Shown here in pieces: positions 15,804-24,989 of a stretch of 64,000 nucleotides of DNA; within the stretch, counting starts at the first letter, position 1; each line of letters starts with the position of its first letter. The notes below the pieces were generated by a model. The model saw only the letters and a program-made list of their open reading frames with translations, was not told the origin of the DNA and made no database searches. The stretch spans positions 992,001 through 1,056,000 of the forward strand of contig NC_016620.1 in NCBI RefSeq assembly GCF_000210915.2, written 5' to 3'. The translations under genes were made by a program, and so were the position numbers. This DNA is from Halobacteriovorax marinus SJ. GTDB taxonomy: Bacteria; Bdellovibrionota; Bacteriovoracia; Bacteriovoracales; Bacteriovoracaceae.

Positions 15804-18188
15804 ATGAAAGTAATAATCTTGCTACTTCTTAGCATAAATATACATGCAAATCTCTCTGTTTCTGAAACTCTTTTAAAGGCCTATTCTCCACTGTGCCCAA
15901 GTATTACGACGGCCCATGTTCAAGGCTCATTAATGCACGCGCAGATTATGGGAAATATTGTTAGGGAGATTAATCAAAACTCTAATTGCTTCCAGGCCAT
16001 AGAGTTGGAGCGAATGTCTACAGACTATTCTAGGCTCTACGAAAATTATATGACCTATAGTGATGATCGCATGGAGAGATTGGAGCTTGAAAAGAAAATT
16101 GCACTTTATACTTCTCTCTCATCTAGCGGATCTTTGAGTCCTGACGAAGAACTCTTTTTGACTAATGAGATTTTGAATTCACAGGCCTCTCTTATTAATG
16201 CACAAGCTGGCCTTGGACGCTTTGGTGATTTTAGAAGTCGTTACGCAACAGGAGCGAGACAGGTCGTTAATAGTGTCGATGGTTTTCTGGGGACATGGTC
16301 TCAAAATCCACAATGTTTTCAATCTAAAGTTTCTTTAATTTCATCTCTACTTAGTAATTCTCTCTTGGCCACGTCGGCATTCGCTGCTCCTGGAACTAGT
16401 TTAGCGCTCTCTTCTGGAGCAATGGTGATTAGATCTCTAGGTCAATTCATCCAGCACTTTAAAGAGAATAATTTATTAGAGGATATTGATGAAGTTCAAA
16501 TGCCCGCAGCACTTCGTTGTGTATCAAAAGCGTTGAGTGATCAATTCTGCTCGGCCGTTGATACGGAAAAGCTTGTTGATAGTTATAGAAATGATCCTAT
16601 TACAGATGGCCCTAACTTCGAGGGGCTTACGCTTTTAAAGAATCATGTTTCAGAGTTAGCTCATTGGCTAGATGAAGTTTACGCTGGAAGTGCAATTACT
16701 TCTGAAGGGGATCTTGTAAATAGAGAGAAACCTATTTTACAGAGTGAACTTCTAAAGAAGATAAAGCGCTACTTACAAACATATGGAACTCTAAGAACAA
16801 AAGTCTTCTCTGAGATTTCAAATGATTCACAGAGAACAGATGCTATTGTTATTGGTATTGATCGTCTGGTTTCAATTATGGCCTCACCAACTCTTACGCC
16901 TGATCCAAGTGCTTGGGGAAGTAGTGGAGAGTCCTCGGTTGAGAACCCTATTTTTGTAACGAGAGATAAGTCCTTAATGCCTTTTCAAATTTTTGATCCG
17001 AGCATCACATCTATTCCTTATTGTGGAGATGATAAGTGCTCACTGATTGAATATGTGAGAAAGACAGGAGTTGAGCTAAGTATTTCAAAGTGGACTGAGT
17101 CTATTACAAATTCTCTTCTAATTGTTGAAGAAGTTTTAGAGTTAGTTAATCAAGAGCGTGCCCGTACAATATCTGTAGATGCCTACTCGGTACTAGTTGG
17201 GGCAACTCGAGACATTAGAGGAGAAACCAATGCTCTAGGTGGTCTCATTATGATTTCAGATAATGCTCAAAGAATTATTGAGTTTTTAACTGAGTTAGGA
17301 TGCCAAGGACGATCAAGAGGTTGTAGCAGAGACGGAAGTATTAGTATTCTTCACCGTTATTATCCGCAAATTACAAATATTCAAAAAACAAAGGCCTTAA
17401 CTGAAACGGTTATCTCTCTAGTTGAAGAAACATTTAGACCTAGAAGCTTATCTCAAGATCAACTTCCGGGTGAGTGCCGTACGGATGGGGGAAGGCCTGA
17501 GTTCTTCGGTTCTGATCCACAAGAAGAAAAGAGCTTTGAGATTACTTCTTGTATTACTAAGATCTTAAAATTGGCCGAGAGAGGGAATAATGTTTATTTC
17601 TCTAAAGTAAGAGATATGGTTAGTTATGAGCTTGAAGCTAGGTTGGCCAATAATCTCTTAGATCAGGATATTGAAGAAATTATTTTAAGTACTAAAGCTG
17701 ATTTAGTAACGACTCTCTTAAATACTTACTCGCCAAATAATGAGATCAATCTTTCAGAATTAGTTCTAGGACTTAAGTCTTCTCAAAATATTGTGAGAAA
17801 TACGGCCAAGAATTTCTTTGAGAACTTTGAGGACTATTTTATTTCGGCCATTACTGAAACTGAAATTTCTCAAATGGAGAGAAGTGCACTTTGCTTTAGA
17901 GTTCTACCATTTATCTACGACACTAAAGATCAGAGAAAGTTTATAACTAAAATTTATGATCGTTGTAAGAAGGCGAAGATGGCCTTCTATATAGATGGGC
18001 CAAGTATTGAATGGAAGAATTATTTAGTGCAAACAGATGATGGCAGTGGATTTGGAAAAGAGAAGTATAAATTGATGGGAAGTGCTGAAATTCGCAATTG
18101 CGCTTTTAGGAAGTATAATAGAAGAAATAAAATTTATGAGCAAAGAAGAGAGAAAGAATTAAATTCTTATGAAGAGAAACCTTTATAA
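15804..18188 (+). CDS. large secreted protein of unknown function
   Basis: 794 residues with a signal peptide (MKVIILLLLSINIHA). It is mostly helical, with one Ala/Ser/Leu-rich hydrophobic stretch (about 188-215, LLATSAFAAPGTSLALSSGA) that might insert into a membrane. Several paired Cys (for example CQGRSRGC) suggest periplasmic disulfides. I recognise no domain. Its last 20 bases overlap the start of the next gene, which encodes a membrane-anchored protein, so the two are probably partners. Confidence 0.75.
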   Translation: MKVIILLLLSINIHANLSVSETLLKAYSPLCPSITTAHVQGSLMHAQIMGNIVREINQNSNCFQAIELERMSTDYSRLYENYMTYSDDRMERLELEKKIALYTSLSSSGSLSPDEELFLTNEILNSQASLINAQAGLGRFGDFRSRYATGARQVVNSVDGFLGTWSQNPQCFQSKVSLISSLLSNSLLATSAFAAPGTSLALSSGAMVIRSLGQFIQHFKENNLLEDIDEVQMPAALRCVSKALSDQFCSAVDTEKLVDSYRNDPITDGPNFEGLTLLKNHVSELAHWLDEVYAGSAITSEGDLVNREKPILQSELLKKIKRYLQTYGTLRTKVFSEISNDSQRTDAIVIGIDRLVSIMASPTLTPDPSAWGSSGESSVENPIFVTRDKSLMPFQIFDPSITSIPYCGDDKCSLIEYVRKTGVELSISKWTESITNSLLIVEEVLELVNQERARTISVDAYSVLVGATRDIRGETNALGGLIMISDNAQRIIEFLTELGCQGRSRGCSRDGSISILHRYYPQITNIQKTKALTETVISLVEETFRPRSLSQDQLPGECRTDGGRPEFFGSDPQEEKSFEITSCITKILKLAERGNNVYFSKVRDMVSYELEARLANNLLDQDIEEIILSTKADLVTTLLNTYSPNNEINLSELVLGLKSSQNIVRNTAKNFFENFEDYFISAITETEISQMERSALCFRVLPFIYDTKDQRKFITKIYDRCKKAKMAFYIDGPSIEWKNYLVQTDDGSGFGKEKYKLMGSAEIRNCAFRKYNRRNKIYEQRREKELNSYEEKPL

Positions 18189-19092
18189 AATACTTTTTAT
18201 TTCATCGCTAATTATAATTGTTGCCTCAATTATATATTTCCGAAATGTTGTTAAGCCTACGAACTTAAGAGAGCATTACAATGAAATCGCTACTGAAAAC
18301 AGAGAGAAGGTAAGCGAGAGAAGGATAGAGATAGAAAAAGAGGAAGAACTCTATCCCAAGAAAGTTGCAGCCAAACCTATTTTTGATAAGCAAGTTAGTG
18401 AACTAAATTTTAAATTAAATAAACTAGAAGAACAGGTCCAAGTGCGTGAAGCATATTGCCTTAAGTCTCTCAATGAGACGATTCAAAACGAAAACTATAT
18501 TGATATCAAAGATTCTATGTATGAAGACTTAGATGATGTTAGATCAAAGTTTTCAACAGTTTTAAATGAGGCCATGTTTCGCCCGGAAGCCGATGAACTA
18601 TTTGCAGAAGTCTATAAAGCAGTTGAAAGCGATCCAAAGATCGATCCGAGACTTCTCTTTGCCAGACTAGAAAGAATAGATATTTGTAGAGACCCTAAGG
18701 CCCTAAACTTCATTGACTCTGTATTAGAGGCCTATAGACTTAGAAAGTGGCCAACAATTGTTCGAGACCAACTAGTAAGTGAAGTCTTTACTCTAGTTAA
18801 AGAAACTGTACCTAAGAATAGATCCGTAGAAAACTTACTCTATTTCACAAATGTTCTTCTTATTATGGCCGACAATGGACTTGTTCCACTAAATTTTAGC
18901 ACTGAGCTTGAAGATCTAAGTCGAAGACTAAATGAGAATCATAGTATGTTTAAAGAGGTCTTTGGTCCAAGGCAGGGTAGAGAGGCCAATTATATTTCAC
19001 TAAGTGATTACTTAAGAAGAAATGAAGAACTCGGTATTGAACTAAGACAAATATCAAGAGATATAGAAAATAACTTAACTCTTGGCTATTGA
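18169..19092 (+). CDS. membrane-anchored helical protein of unknown function
   Basis: 307 residues. One N-terminal membrane helix (ILFISSLIIIVASIIYF, about 8-24) is followed by a charged coiled-coil-like stretch (40-95) and an all-helical domain. No family is recognised. It overlaps the preceding secreted-protein gene by 20 bp (translational coupling) and the convergent radical-SAM gene by 18 bp. It may hold the 794-residue partner at the inner membrane (inference). Confidence 0.7.
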   Translation: MKRNLYKILFISSLIIIVASIIYFRNVVKPTNLREHYNEIATENREKVSERRIEIEKEEELYPKKVAAKPIFDKQVSELNFKLNKLEEQVQVREAYCLKSLNETIQNENYIDIKDSMYEDLDDVRSKFSTVLNEAMFRPEADELFAEVYKAVESDPKIDPRLLFARLERIDICRDPKALNFIDSVLEAYRLRKWPTIVRDQLVSEVFTLVKETVPKNRSVENLLYFTNVLLIMADNGLVPLNFSTELEDLSRRLNENHSMFKEVFGPRQGREANYISLSDYLRRNEELGIELRQISRDIENNLTLGY

Positions 19093-20112
19093 TTCTAAGT
19101 CGTCATCTTCCATGCAGAGATAGATTTTCTCTTGCTTTACTCCTGCCTCTAGGAGAAGTTCTTTAATCGCTGAGAGAATCCATAATCTCATTGGCCTATT
19201 ATATCGAATCTTTCCATCGAAGGATTTAATCAACTCACTTGAGAGTAGCTCACTTTCAGGATAATTCTTTCTTACTTGATGATAGACATCCTTAGTAAAA
19301 CGAATGACACCTACAGAGATATACTCTAATTTTTGCACAGGAAGAATTGAGAAGAGATCGTTAATTAAGTCCTGATACTTCTCCTTGAAATCATTGTCAT
19401 AAACGACTGGGTCAAAGTGTATTCCTACTTTGTGACCTGCTTCGACTAATTTCTTAATTGCCACTAGCCTGGCCTTCAACGAAGGTGTTTTAAGGTCATT
19501 TTTTTGAATTTTATCTGCGGGTGATAAAGAGAAACTAGTAATGATATTCTCTTTTGGTGGGAGCTTCAGTAGTTCTTTAACATTGGCAGACTTCGTTCGA
19601 AGCTCTAATTTTGCCTGTGGTAGCCTTGAGAAGAGTTCATGATAAATCTCAAGCTCTCCTGTAATATGAGTGAGGGCCAATGAATCAGAGAATTCACCAG
19701 CATGGAACCAAGGTGTAAGACCTTTTTTGTCACAATCAAGAGTCACTCTCTCAATCTCATCACAAATCTCTCTATGATTTAGAAAGACCACGATATCTGG
19801 AGAATTAAAGTAACCTTGGAGGTAGCAATAATTACACTCGTAAATGCAATTATAAGCGTGGATGAAATAGTAGTGAGGTTCTCCAGAGAGTCCATAGGCA
19901 TCGGGAGCCTCTTTAACTAATTGACCTTTTTTATTTCCAAGGAATAAGTTTAGAGATTCATTCTTTTGTAGATAAGGCTTTTTTACTCTATTGAAGATAT
20001 CTTCGATTTTATCAATATACTTTACTCTGGCACTTTTAAATGTGTCGATGATCTCAAGAGCACGCTTATTCTTTTTTAAATCAGTTTCAACAAAGATTGT
20101 ATCAAACATCAA
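19075..20112 (-). CDS. radical SAM protein of the spore-photoproduct-lyase family
   Basis: 345 residues. The iron-sulfur ligands form Cys89-x3-Cys93-x2-Cys96 (CIYECNYCY), the variant spacing of the family. Later family features are LELRTKSANVKELL, FSLSPADK and GHKVGIHFDPVVY. In spore-formers this enzyme reverses the UV spore photoproduct; here no sporulation is expected, so the target may be another DNA lesion or nucleic-acid substrate. The first bases overlap the upstream nucleoside-phosphorylase-like gene by 11 bp, so the two form an operon. Confidence 0.82.
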   Translation of the reverse strand: MMFDTIFVETDLKKNKRALEIIDTFKSARVKYIDKIEDIFNRVKKPYLQKNESLNLFLGNKKGQLVKEAPDAYGLSGEPHYYFIHAYNCIYECNYCYLQGYFNSPDIVVFLNHREICDEIERVTLDCDKKGLTPWFHAGEFSDSLALTHITGELEIYHELFSRLPQAKLELRTKSANVKELLKLPPKENIITSFSLSPADKIQKNDLKTPSLKARLVAIKKLVEAGHKVGIHFDPVVYDNDFKEKYQDLINDLFSILPVQKLEYISVGVIRFTKDVYHQVRKNYPESELLSSELIKSFDGKIRYNRPMRLWILSAIKELLLEAGVKQEKIYLCMEDDDLESIAKS

Positions 20113-21136
20113 TCTTTCCTCTCATTATAAGTTGGTAGTCCTTATAATTGAAATTCTTCAATGACTTTGAGATCTTCTGTAGTTCAACTTCATTATCAAT
20201 AGTGGCACTAATTTTAAATTGATCACTTTCTAAGTTTTTAGAGAGGGTAATTTTTAGACCACTTTGTTTTAAAGGGTGGAGAATCGCTTCGATTTGATTA
20301 TTCAACTTCGTATTAAAGGGCGTAAGTAGTTCTCTGAGCTTCTCTAATAAAAGAGCACTTCTTTGTTTTGGTAGTGCTTCTATATTTAGAAGGGAATCGA
20401 TATTAATTTCTCTAAGGATTTCTTCTTCTGTTTCAAATTTTGTAAGCAGCTGTGAAATAAGAGTTGTATAGTTTCTGTACTGAGAAACTGTAAAGTATAG
20501 CTCTTTATAGTTATTGATAATAAAGTTAGCTTTCTCGTTTTCTTTATATTCTATCTTTAAAAACTCTTTATAAAGCTGATCGCTATAGACCTCTGCTTTC
20601 TCTTTAACGATTTCACATATTCCCGCTTCATTTTCCTCTGCGTAGGGAAGATCTGAAATTAACTTTAAGGCCTTAAACTCTACAGAAAAATTACTTGCCG
20701 CCTTTGCTACGGCCCATAGCTCACGGTCTACTATGTGAGCAAAGCAAGATAATTTATCAGCTTCCTCTTTTGTAAGAGTTCTACTTGAACTTGTTATGCA
20801 ATCTATAGTGCTCGTTGAATTTGAGCTATATGATTTAAATTCTAATTTATCGTTGATGATAGAGTAGGCAGTTCTAATTTGATAAATAGCTCCCTTTTCA
20901 ACTCTTGAGTCTAGTCCTCCGGCCACACCTAGATTGATAACGGAATCAATATTGTCTAAACTTGCTAGGACCGTAGTAGCCCCCTCAAGGGCGTTAAATA
21001 TTCCCTCCTTTGTTATGAGGAGGTAGGAGTCTTCGTTTTGGTATAGACTTAGACCGTGTAAATCAATGGATTTATACTGTGCTTGTCTTAGAAATGTCTG
21101 CGCTTCGGCCCTATGGGCAAAGACGAGTAACTTCAT
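20102..21136 (-). CDS. nucleoside-phosphorylase-like protein with extra C-terminal domain
   Basis: 344 residues. The N-terminal about 190 residues follow the purine nucleoside phosphorylase/MTA-SAH nucleosidase fold: KLLVFAHRAEAQTFL, the GIFNALEGATTVLASL segment, VINLGVAGGLD, and VDRELWAVAKAA in place of the family's substrate-binding VEMEGAA segment. A helical region of about 150 residues follows, ending in a small beta-alpha motif. It overlaps the photolyase-like gene downstream. Together they may process a nucleoside product of radical-SAM chemistry, such as SAM-derived by-products or a damaged nucleoside (inference). Confidence 0.7.
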   Translation of the reverse strand: MKLLVFAHRAEAQTFLRQAQYKSIDLHGLSLYQNEDSYLLITKEGIFNALEGATTVLASLDNIDSVINLGVAGGLDSRVEKGAIYQIRTAYSIINDKLEFKSYSSNSTSTIDCITSSSRTLTKEEADKLSCFAHIVDRELWAVAKAASNFSVEFKALKLISDLPYAEENEAGICEIVKEKAEVYSDQLYKEFLKIEYKENEKANFIINNYKELYFTVSQYRNYTTLISQLLTKFETEEEILREINIDSLLNIEALPKQRSALLLEKLRELLTPFNTKLNNQIEAILHPLKQSGLKITLSKNLESDQFKISATIDNEVELQKISKSLKNFNYKDYQLIMRGKIDV

Positions 21137-21229
21137 ATTAAACCTTGATTTTGATTATGGGCGACTTTATAGTGGGCCTTGTATTTTGTCTAGCATTAGG
21201 GTAATGCTTTTAGGGCTCTTGGTGGTGAA

Positions 21230-22168
21230 ATGGAACGTATTTTAAATAGTTTAGGTGATATTCCTCTCGGTTTTGGAGGGGCTTCTATAAGCGGCGAAGG
21301 TGCAGGTTATGGCTTTGGAGATATTTCTAAGGACAATGCTATTGCTCTTTTAAACTACGCTTTTGATAGAGGAGTCCGACTCTTTGATACTGCGCCTATC
21401 TATGGCTTTGGTGAGTCAGAGCGAAGAATTGGTGAAGCATTTAAATCAAATCGCGACGAAGTTTTCATTATATCTAAGTGTGGAGTTAGTTGGCATCCGT
21501 CTATGAGGGTTAATATGACTAATGATCCAAAGACTTCACTTGAGATGCTTCACGCTTCACTAAAGAGATTAAATACAGATTATATTGATCACTATATGAT
21601 CCATTGGCCAGATGAGAGTGTCGATATTAGAAAGACGATGGAAGTACTCGCTAAGGCCAAGCTTCAAGGGAAGATTAAATCAATTGGTCTTTGTAATACT
21701 TTTGAAGAAGATTATATGAAAGCGAGAGAGGTCGACGAGATCACTTCTCTGCAATCAGAATTGAATCTCTTTTCCAGAGAGAGTTTAGAAGGGCCTGTGT
21801 CCATTGCTAAGAGAAATAATATTAGTTTTATGAGTTGGGGAACTTTAGATAAGGGAATCCTTACTGGAAGAGTGAATAGCAAGAGAAAGTTTGATAAGAG
21901 TGATTGTAGATCGTGGGCTCCATGGTGGAAGGCCATTGACAAAGATTCACGCTATCAAAGAGTAGAAAAGCTAAAAGAGATCTTGAAAGATTATCAATTA
22001 TCAACTCTAGAGCTTGCCCTAGCTTTTAACTTATCCTTTGATAATGTTGATAAACTTCTTTGTGGTGGACGCTCTATTGAGCAATGGGATGATTTAATTT
22101 CCGCAGCTAAAAAAAATATTGATAAGAATACCCTTAGTGAGATCTTAGAGAAATTTGATGAAAATTAG
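21230..22168 (+). CDS. aldo/keto reductase
   Basis: 312 residues, cytosolic NADPH-dependent oxidoreductase of the (beta/alpha)8 AKR family. The catalytic tetrad is present: Asp in RLFDTAPIYG, Tyr in the same segment, Lys in ISKCG, and His in MIHWPD. The cofactor-binding end (LLCGGRSIEQWDDL) is partly divergent. The 3' end overlaps the following glycosyltransferase gene by 11 bp, suggesting an operon that modifies a sugar or lipid. Substrate unknown. Confidence 0.87.
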   Translation: MERILNSLGDIPLGFGGASISGEGAGYGFGDISKDNAIALLNYAFDRGVRLFDTAPIYGFGESERRIGEAFKSNRDEVFIISKCGVSWHPSMRVNMTNDPKTSLEMLHASLKRLNTDYIDHYMIHWPDESVDIRKTMEVLAKAKLQGKIKSIGLCNTFEEDYMKAREVDEITSLQSELNLFSRESLEGPVSIAKRNNISFMSWGTLDKGILTGRVNSKRKFDKSDCRSWAPWWKAIDKDSRYQRVEKLKEILKDYQLSTLELALAFNLSFDNVDKLLCGGRSIEQWDDLISAAKKNIDKNTLSEILEKFDEN

Positions 22169-22985
22169 TGTCATCATTCCGACATTTAACCGAGAAAAAT
22201 TTCTAAGTAGATCGCTTGAGTCAGTTCTTTCACAGTCCTATACAGAGTTTGAAATCATTATTGTTGATGATGGTTCAACAGATCGCACTTATCACGAAGT
22301 TAAGAAGTATCTCAAAGATTCGAGAGTTCGCTATCTTTATCAAAGTAATCAAGGTGTAAGTAGTGCCAGGAATCTGGGAGTATTCGTTAGTTCTGGAGAG
22401 TGGGTTAGTTTCTTAGACTCTGATGATGAGTGGGATTCTAGAAAATTAGAAGAACAGCTCAGCTTTATCAATGAGCATAGTGAATACTCAATTATTCATT
22501 GTCAGGAAAATTGGTTTAGAAATAGTAAGAGAGTGAATCTTCCAAAACAGTATATTAAAAAGGGTGGAGATATTTTTAGAGATTGCCTTTATCTCTGCGC
22601 TATTTCTCCTTCTACTGTAATGATTAAAAGGGACTTATTTGAGAGGCTCGGAGGTTTCTCAAAGGACTTCATTGTCTGTGAGGATTATGAGTTGTGGTTG
22701 AGAATTTGTGTCGAGCATAGAGTGGGACTTGTTGATAAGGCCCTCGTTAATAAATATGCTGGTCATGGAGATCAATTGAGTGTTACGACGACGGCGATGG
22801 ACTTATACAGAGTACGAGCACTTGCTCAAATGCTTATGAGTAGAGAATTTGAGTTGAATTTAAAAAATGAAATAATAAGTGTCTTAGTGAAGAAGTGTAA
22901 GATCTTACTAAATGGGTTTGAGAAGTATGGTAACTTTAAAAACTATGAAGAGGTGAGGGATTTACTCTCTAGATTCGAGCCTTAA
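22158..22985 (+). CDS. family 2 glycosyltransferase
   Basis: 275 residues of GT-A fold: ISVIIPTFNREKFLSRSLES at the N-terminus, IIIVDDGSTDRT, SSARNLGV, and the metal-binding LDSDDEW near residue 90. ED in VCEDYELW is the probable catalytic base. No membrane segment is seen. The ATG at 22158 gives the canonical family N-terminus; a TTG one codon earlier is less likely. It overlaps the aldo/keto reductase gene. It probably adds a sugar to a surface polysaccharide; acceptor unknown. Confidence 0.9.
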   Translation: MKISVIIPTFNREKFLSRSLESVLSQSYTEFEIIIVDDGSTDRTYHEVKKYLKDSRVRYLYQSNQGVSSARNLGVFVSSGEWVSFLDSDDEWDSRKLEEQLSFINEHSEYSIIHCQENWFRNSKRVNLPKQYIKKGGDIFRDCLYLCAISPSTVMIKRDLFERLGGFSKDFIVCEDYELWLRICVEHRVGLVDKALVNKYAGHGDQLSVTTTAMDLYRVRALAQMLMSREFELNLKNEIISVLVKKCKILLNGFEKYGNFKNYEEVRDLLSRFEP

Positions 22986-23756
22986 TAAACCATCTTTTTC
23001 ATAACTATCCCCTCTCTTTATAAAGTGTGCCCCTTGAACACCATAGTTATAAAAATCTTCTTTAACTAAGAGTACAATAAACCTATTGAGAGAGATTCTG
23101 GTCACAATATAATTTGGAAATTTAGGATTCTTTAAAAAGTTAAGTGGCATACCATCAACTTTCATAGAGTCACTAATTTTATCGATTTCATAGTAGTCTA
23201 CTTTTGAAACACCAACATAAGAATTCTTCTCTAGCTTGAATTGATTATCAATTTCAACTAGGATACGAAGACCGCTATTTTTATTTCCAATAAATTTATA
23301 ATTCCCATTAAATTTCTCAAAGGATTTATCTTTAGTGAGTATGGGAAGTGCTTCTTTTAGAAAATCTGAGAGATTGAATTTCTCAAGTGGCACTCTCTTA
23401 TTCGTTAATTCTTTCTTGATCTTAGGTTTCTCTGTGACTTCTTCTTTATTTGATTGCTCTAAGTAAACAACTTTTTCAACAACCTTCTCAATCACTTCTG
23501 GCCTTGAGTTCTCTCTATCATTACTTAGCTTTATATTTATTTTCTGCTCAATATCTCTTAAATCAATGGCAAAGTAGGCAAAGAGAAGTTGAAAGACTTT
23601 TGCGTTAATTTCTTCAATGCTTAAATTCTGATCAAAGATTTGATCAATATCTTTTTGAAAACTCGTCTTTCTCTCTACGATCTGATGATTAAAAGCAAAG
23701 TAGCTTGCACCAACTCCGATGAGAAAGAATGTTAGAGGAATAAGTATTTTCTTCAT
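22962..23756 (-). CDS. membrane-anchored protein of unknown function
   Basis: 264 residues. A single N-terminal hydrophobic helix (LIPLTFFLIGVGASYFAF) is followed by a helical stretch, a Lys/Glu/Val-rich linker (95-125) and a beta-rich C-terminal domain. No family is recognised. It starts at the stop of the saccharopine dehydrogenase gene (1-bp overlap), so the two are co-translated, although no functional link is apparent. It overlaps the convergent glycosyltransferase gene by 24 bp. Confidence 0.6.
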   Translation of the reverse strand: MKKILIPLTFFLIGVGASYFAFNHQIVERKTSFQKDIDQIFDQNLSIEEINAKVFQLLFAYFAIDLRDIEQKINIKLSNDRENSRPEVIEKVVEKVVYLEQSNKEEVTEKPKIKKELTNKRVPLEKFNLSDFLKEALPILTKDKSFEKFNGNYKFIGNKNSGLRILVEIDNQFKLEKNSYVGVSKVDYYEIDKISDSMKVDGMPLNFLKNPKFPNYIVTRISLNRFIVLLVKEDFYNYGVQGAHFIKRGDSYEKDGLLRLESRE

Positions 23757-24871
23757 TACATTAGTATCTTAGCACTACTTTCTTCATCTGCAATAGATTC
23801 ATCTAACTCAATATTGTGAGTCTTAGTGTAAAATACTTCAAGGGCCTTATCCCATGGTGTGTCCTCAATATTTCCTTCTAGAAATTCTTTAAAATGAGGT
23901 AGTAGTTGAGAGCAGAAGTCTTCACTACTTTCTCTTGGCAGTAGAGAAGGTAAGTGATCAATTGCAGTTAAGTGTAGGTCATCCAGAATTTTAATCGATG
24001 GCATATCCATAGTTGTACAATCTTTATAAATTGGAAGTGGGTTGCAAGGACCATTTGGGTCGCAACCTACATCACTTATCACAGTGAGGTTTCTCTGCTT
24101 CTTTATAGTTTCAAGATCAAGAAATGGAGCTCTTGGCTCTTTAATGAGAGCACAGTTGATTAAGATATCATAGCCAAGGATATCCTCAATTGGATGCTCA
24201 CTAGCTGTGTCGGCAGAACCCCATTGAGTTGGTTCTATTCCAAGTGCGCGTAGAAATTTAACAGCGCCTTTTCCCGACCTTCCCTTTGCTCCAATAATAA
24301 GGACTCGTGGGCGAGAGATAATCTTATTCAGTCTATCCTGTACATCATTAATTAAATGCATTTGATTTTCGTAAGGAAGAAGTGGTGCCCTACTATTGTA
24401 ATTCATTCCTAGCTGCGTATGAACCCAGAGGTCTAGACCAAGTGCTGCTCCAGCAAATCCGGCCCAAACGCCAAAGGCAGCAATTCGTTTCTCATCTTTA
24501 TTTACAAGGTACTCAAGATCAAAGAGCAGTCCATCTCCAGCGACGAACCTTGAAAGCGTCTTTTCAAATCCGTGTTGGTTTTTAAAAACATGTGCGAAGT
24601 GAATATGCCTATGGCTTAGAGGAAAGTTTGCATCTTCTAATTCTTTTAGACCGACAATGATCGCGTTAAGAGGAGCGTTCACCCAAGAGTTCGTTTCAAC
24701 TATTTTACAACCAACTTCACTGTACTCACTGTCTTCATAGACTCTAGTCGCAGAGCTCTCAACAACAACGTCATGACCTAATTCAAGAAGTTCTTTACAA
24801 GCACTCGGTGTTAAACAACATCTTTGTTCAAAAGCTTTTGTTTCGTGCCTAAGCCAGATAAGTCGTTGCAT
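23756..24871 (-). CDS. saccharopine dehydrogenase (L-lysine-forming type, LYS1-like)
   Basis: 371 residues of the alanine-dehydrogenase/LYS1 superfamily. The N-terminal RHETKAFEQRCCLTP matches the family's RxExKxxExRxxLTP lysine/saccharopine-binding segment. The Rossmann motif is VLIIGAKGRSGKGAVKFL. ISDVGCDPNGPCNPLPIY is the characteristic family segment near the active site. In fungi this enzyme oxidises saccharopine to lysine and 2-oxoglutarate. No other gene of a lysine pathway is nearby. It is co-translated with the anchored protein downstream. Confidence 0.82.
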   Translation of the reverse strand: MQRLIWLRHETKAFEQRCCLTPSACKELLELGHDVVVESSATRVYEDSEYSEVGCKIVETNSWVNAPLNAIIVGLKELEDANFPLSHRHIHFAHVFKNQHGFEKTLSRFVAGDGLLFDLEYLVNKDEKRIAAFGVWAGFAGAALGLDLWVHTQLGMNYNSRAPLLPYENQMHLINDVQDRLNKIISRPRVLIIGAKGRSGKGAVKFLRALGIEPTQWGSADTASEHPIEDILGYDILINCALIKEPRAPFLDLETIKKQRNLTVISDVGCDPNGPCNPLPIYKDCTTMDMPSIKILDDLHLTAIDHLPSLLPRESSEDFCSQLLPHFKEFLEGNIEDTPWDKALEVFYTKTHNIELDESIADEESSAKILM

Positions 24872-24989
24872 GGATTCCCTTTGTCAGTCTTATATTGTTT
24901 GATGTCAAAACAAATCATGTTTTTATGCTTTTGGCCATAGGTTGTGCGTAATTTATAGACTCTTAAATTAGTAAGTGCTTGTTTTTACA

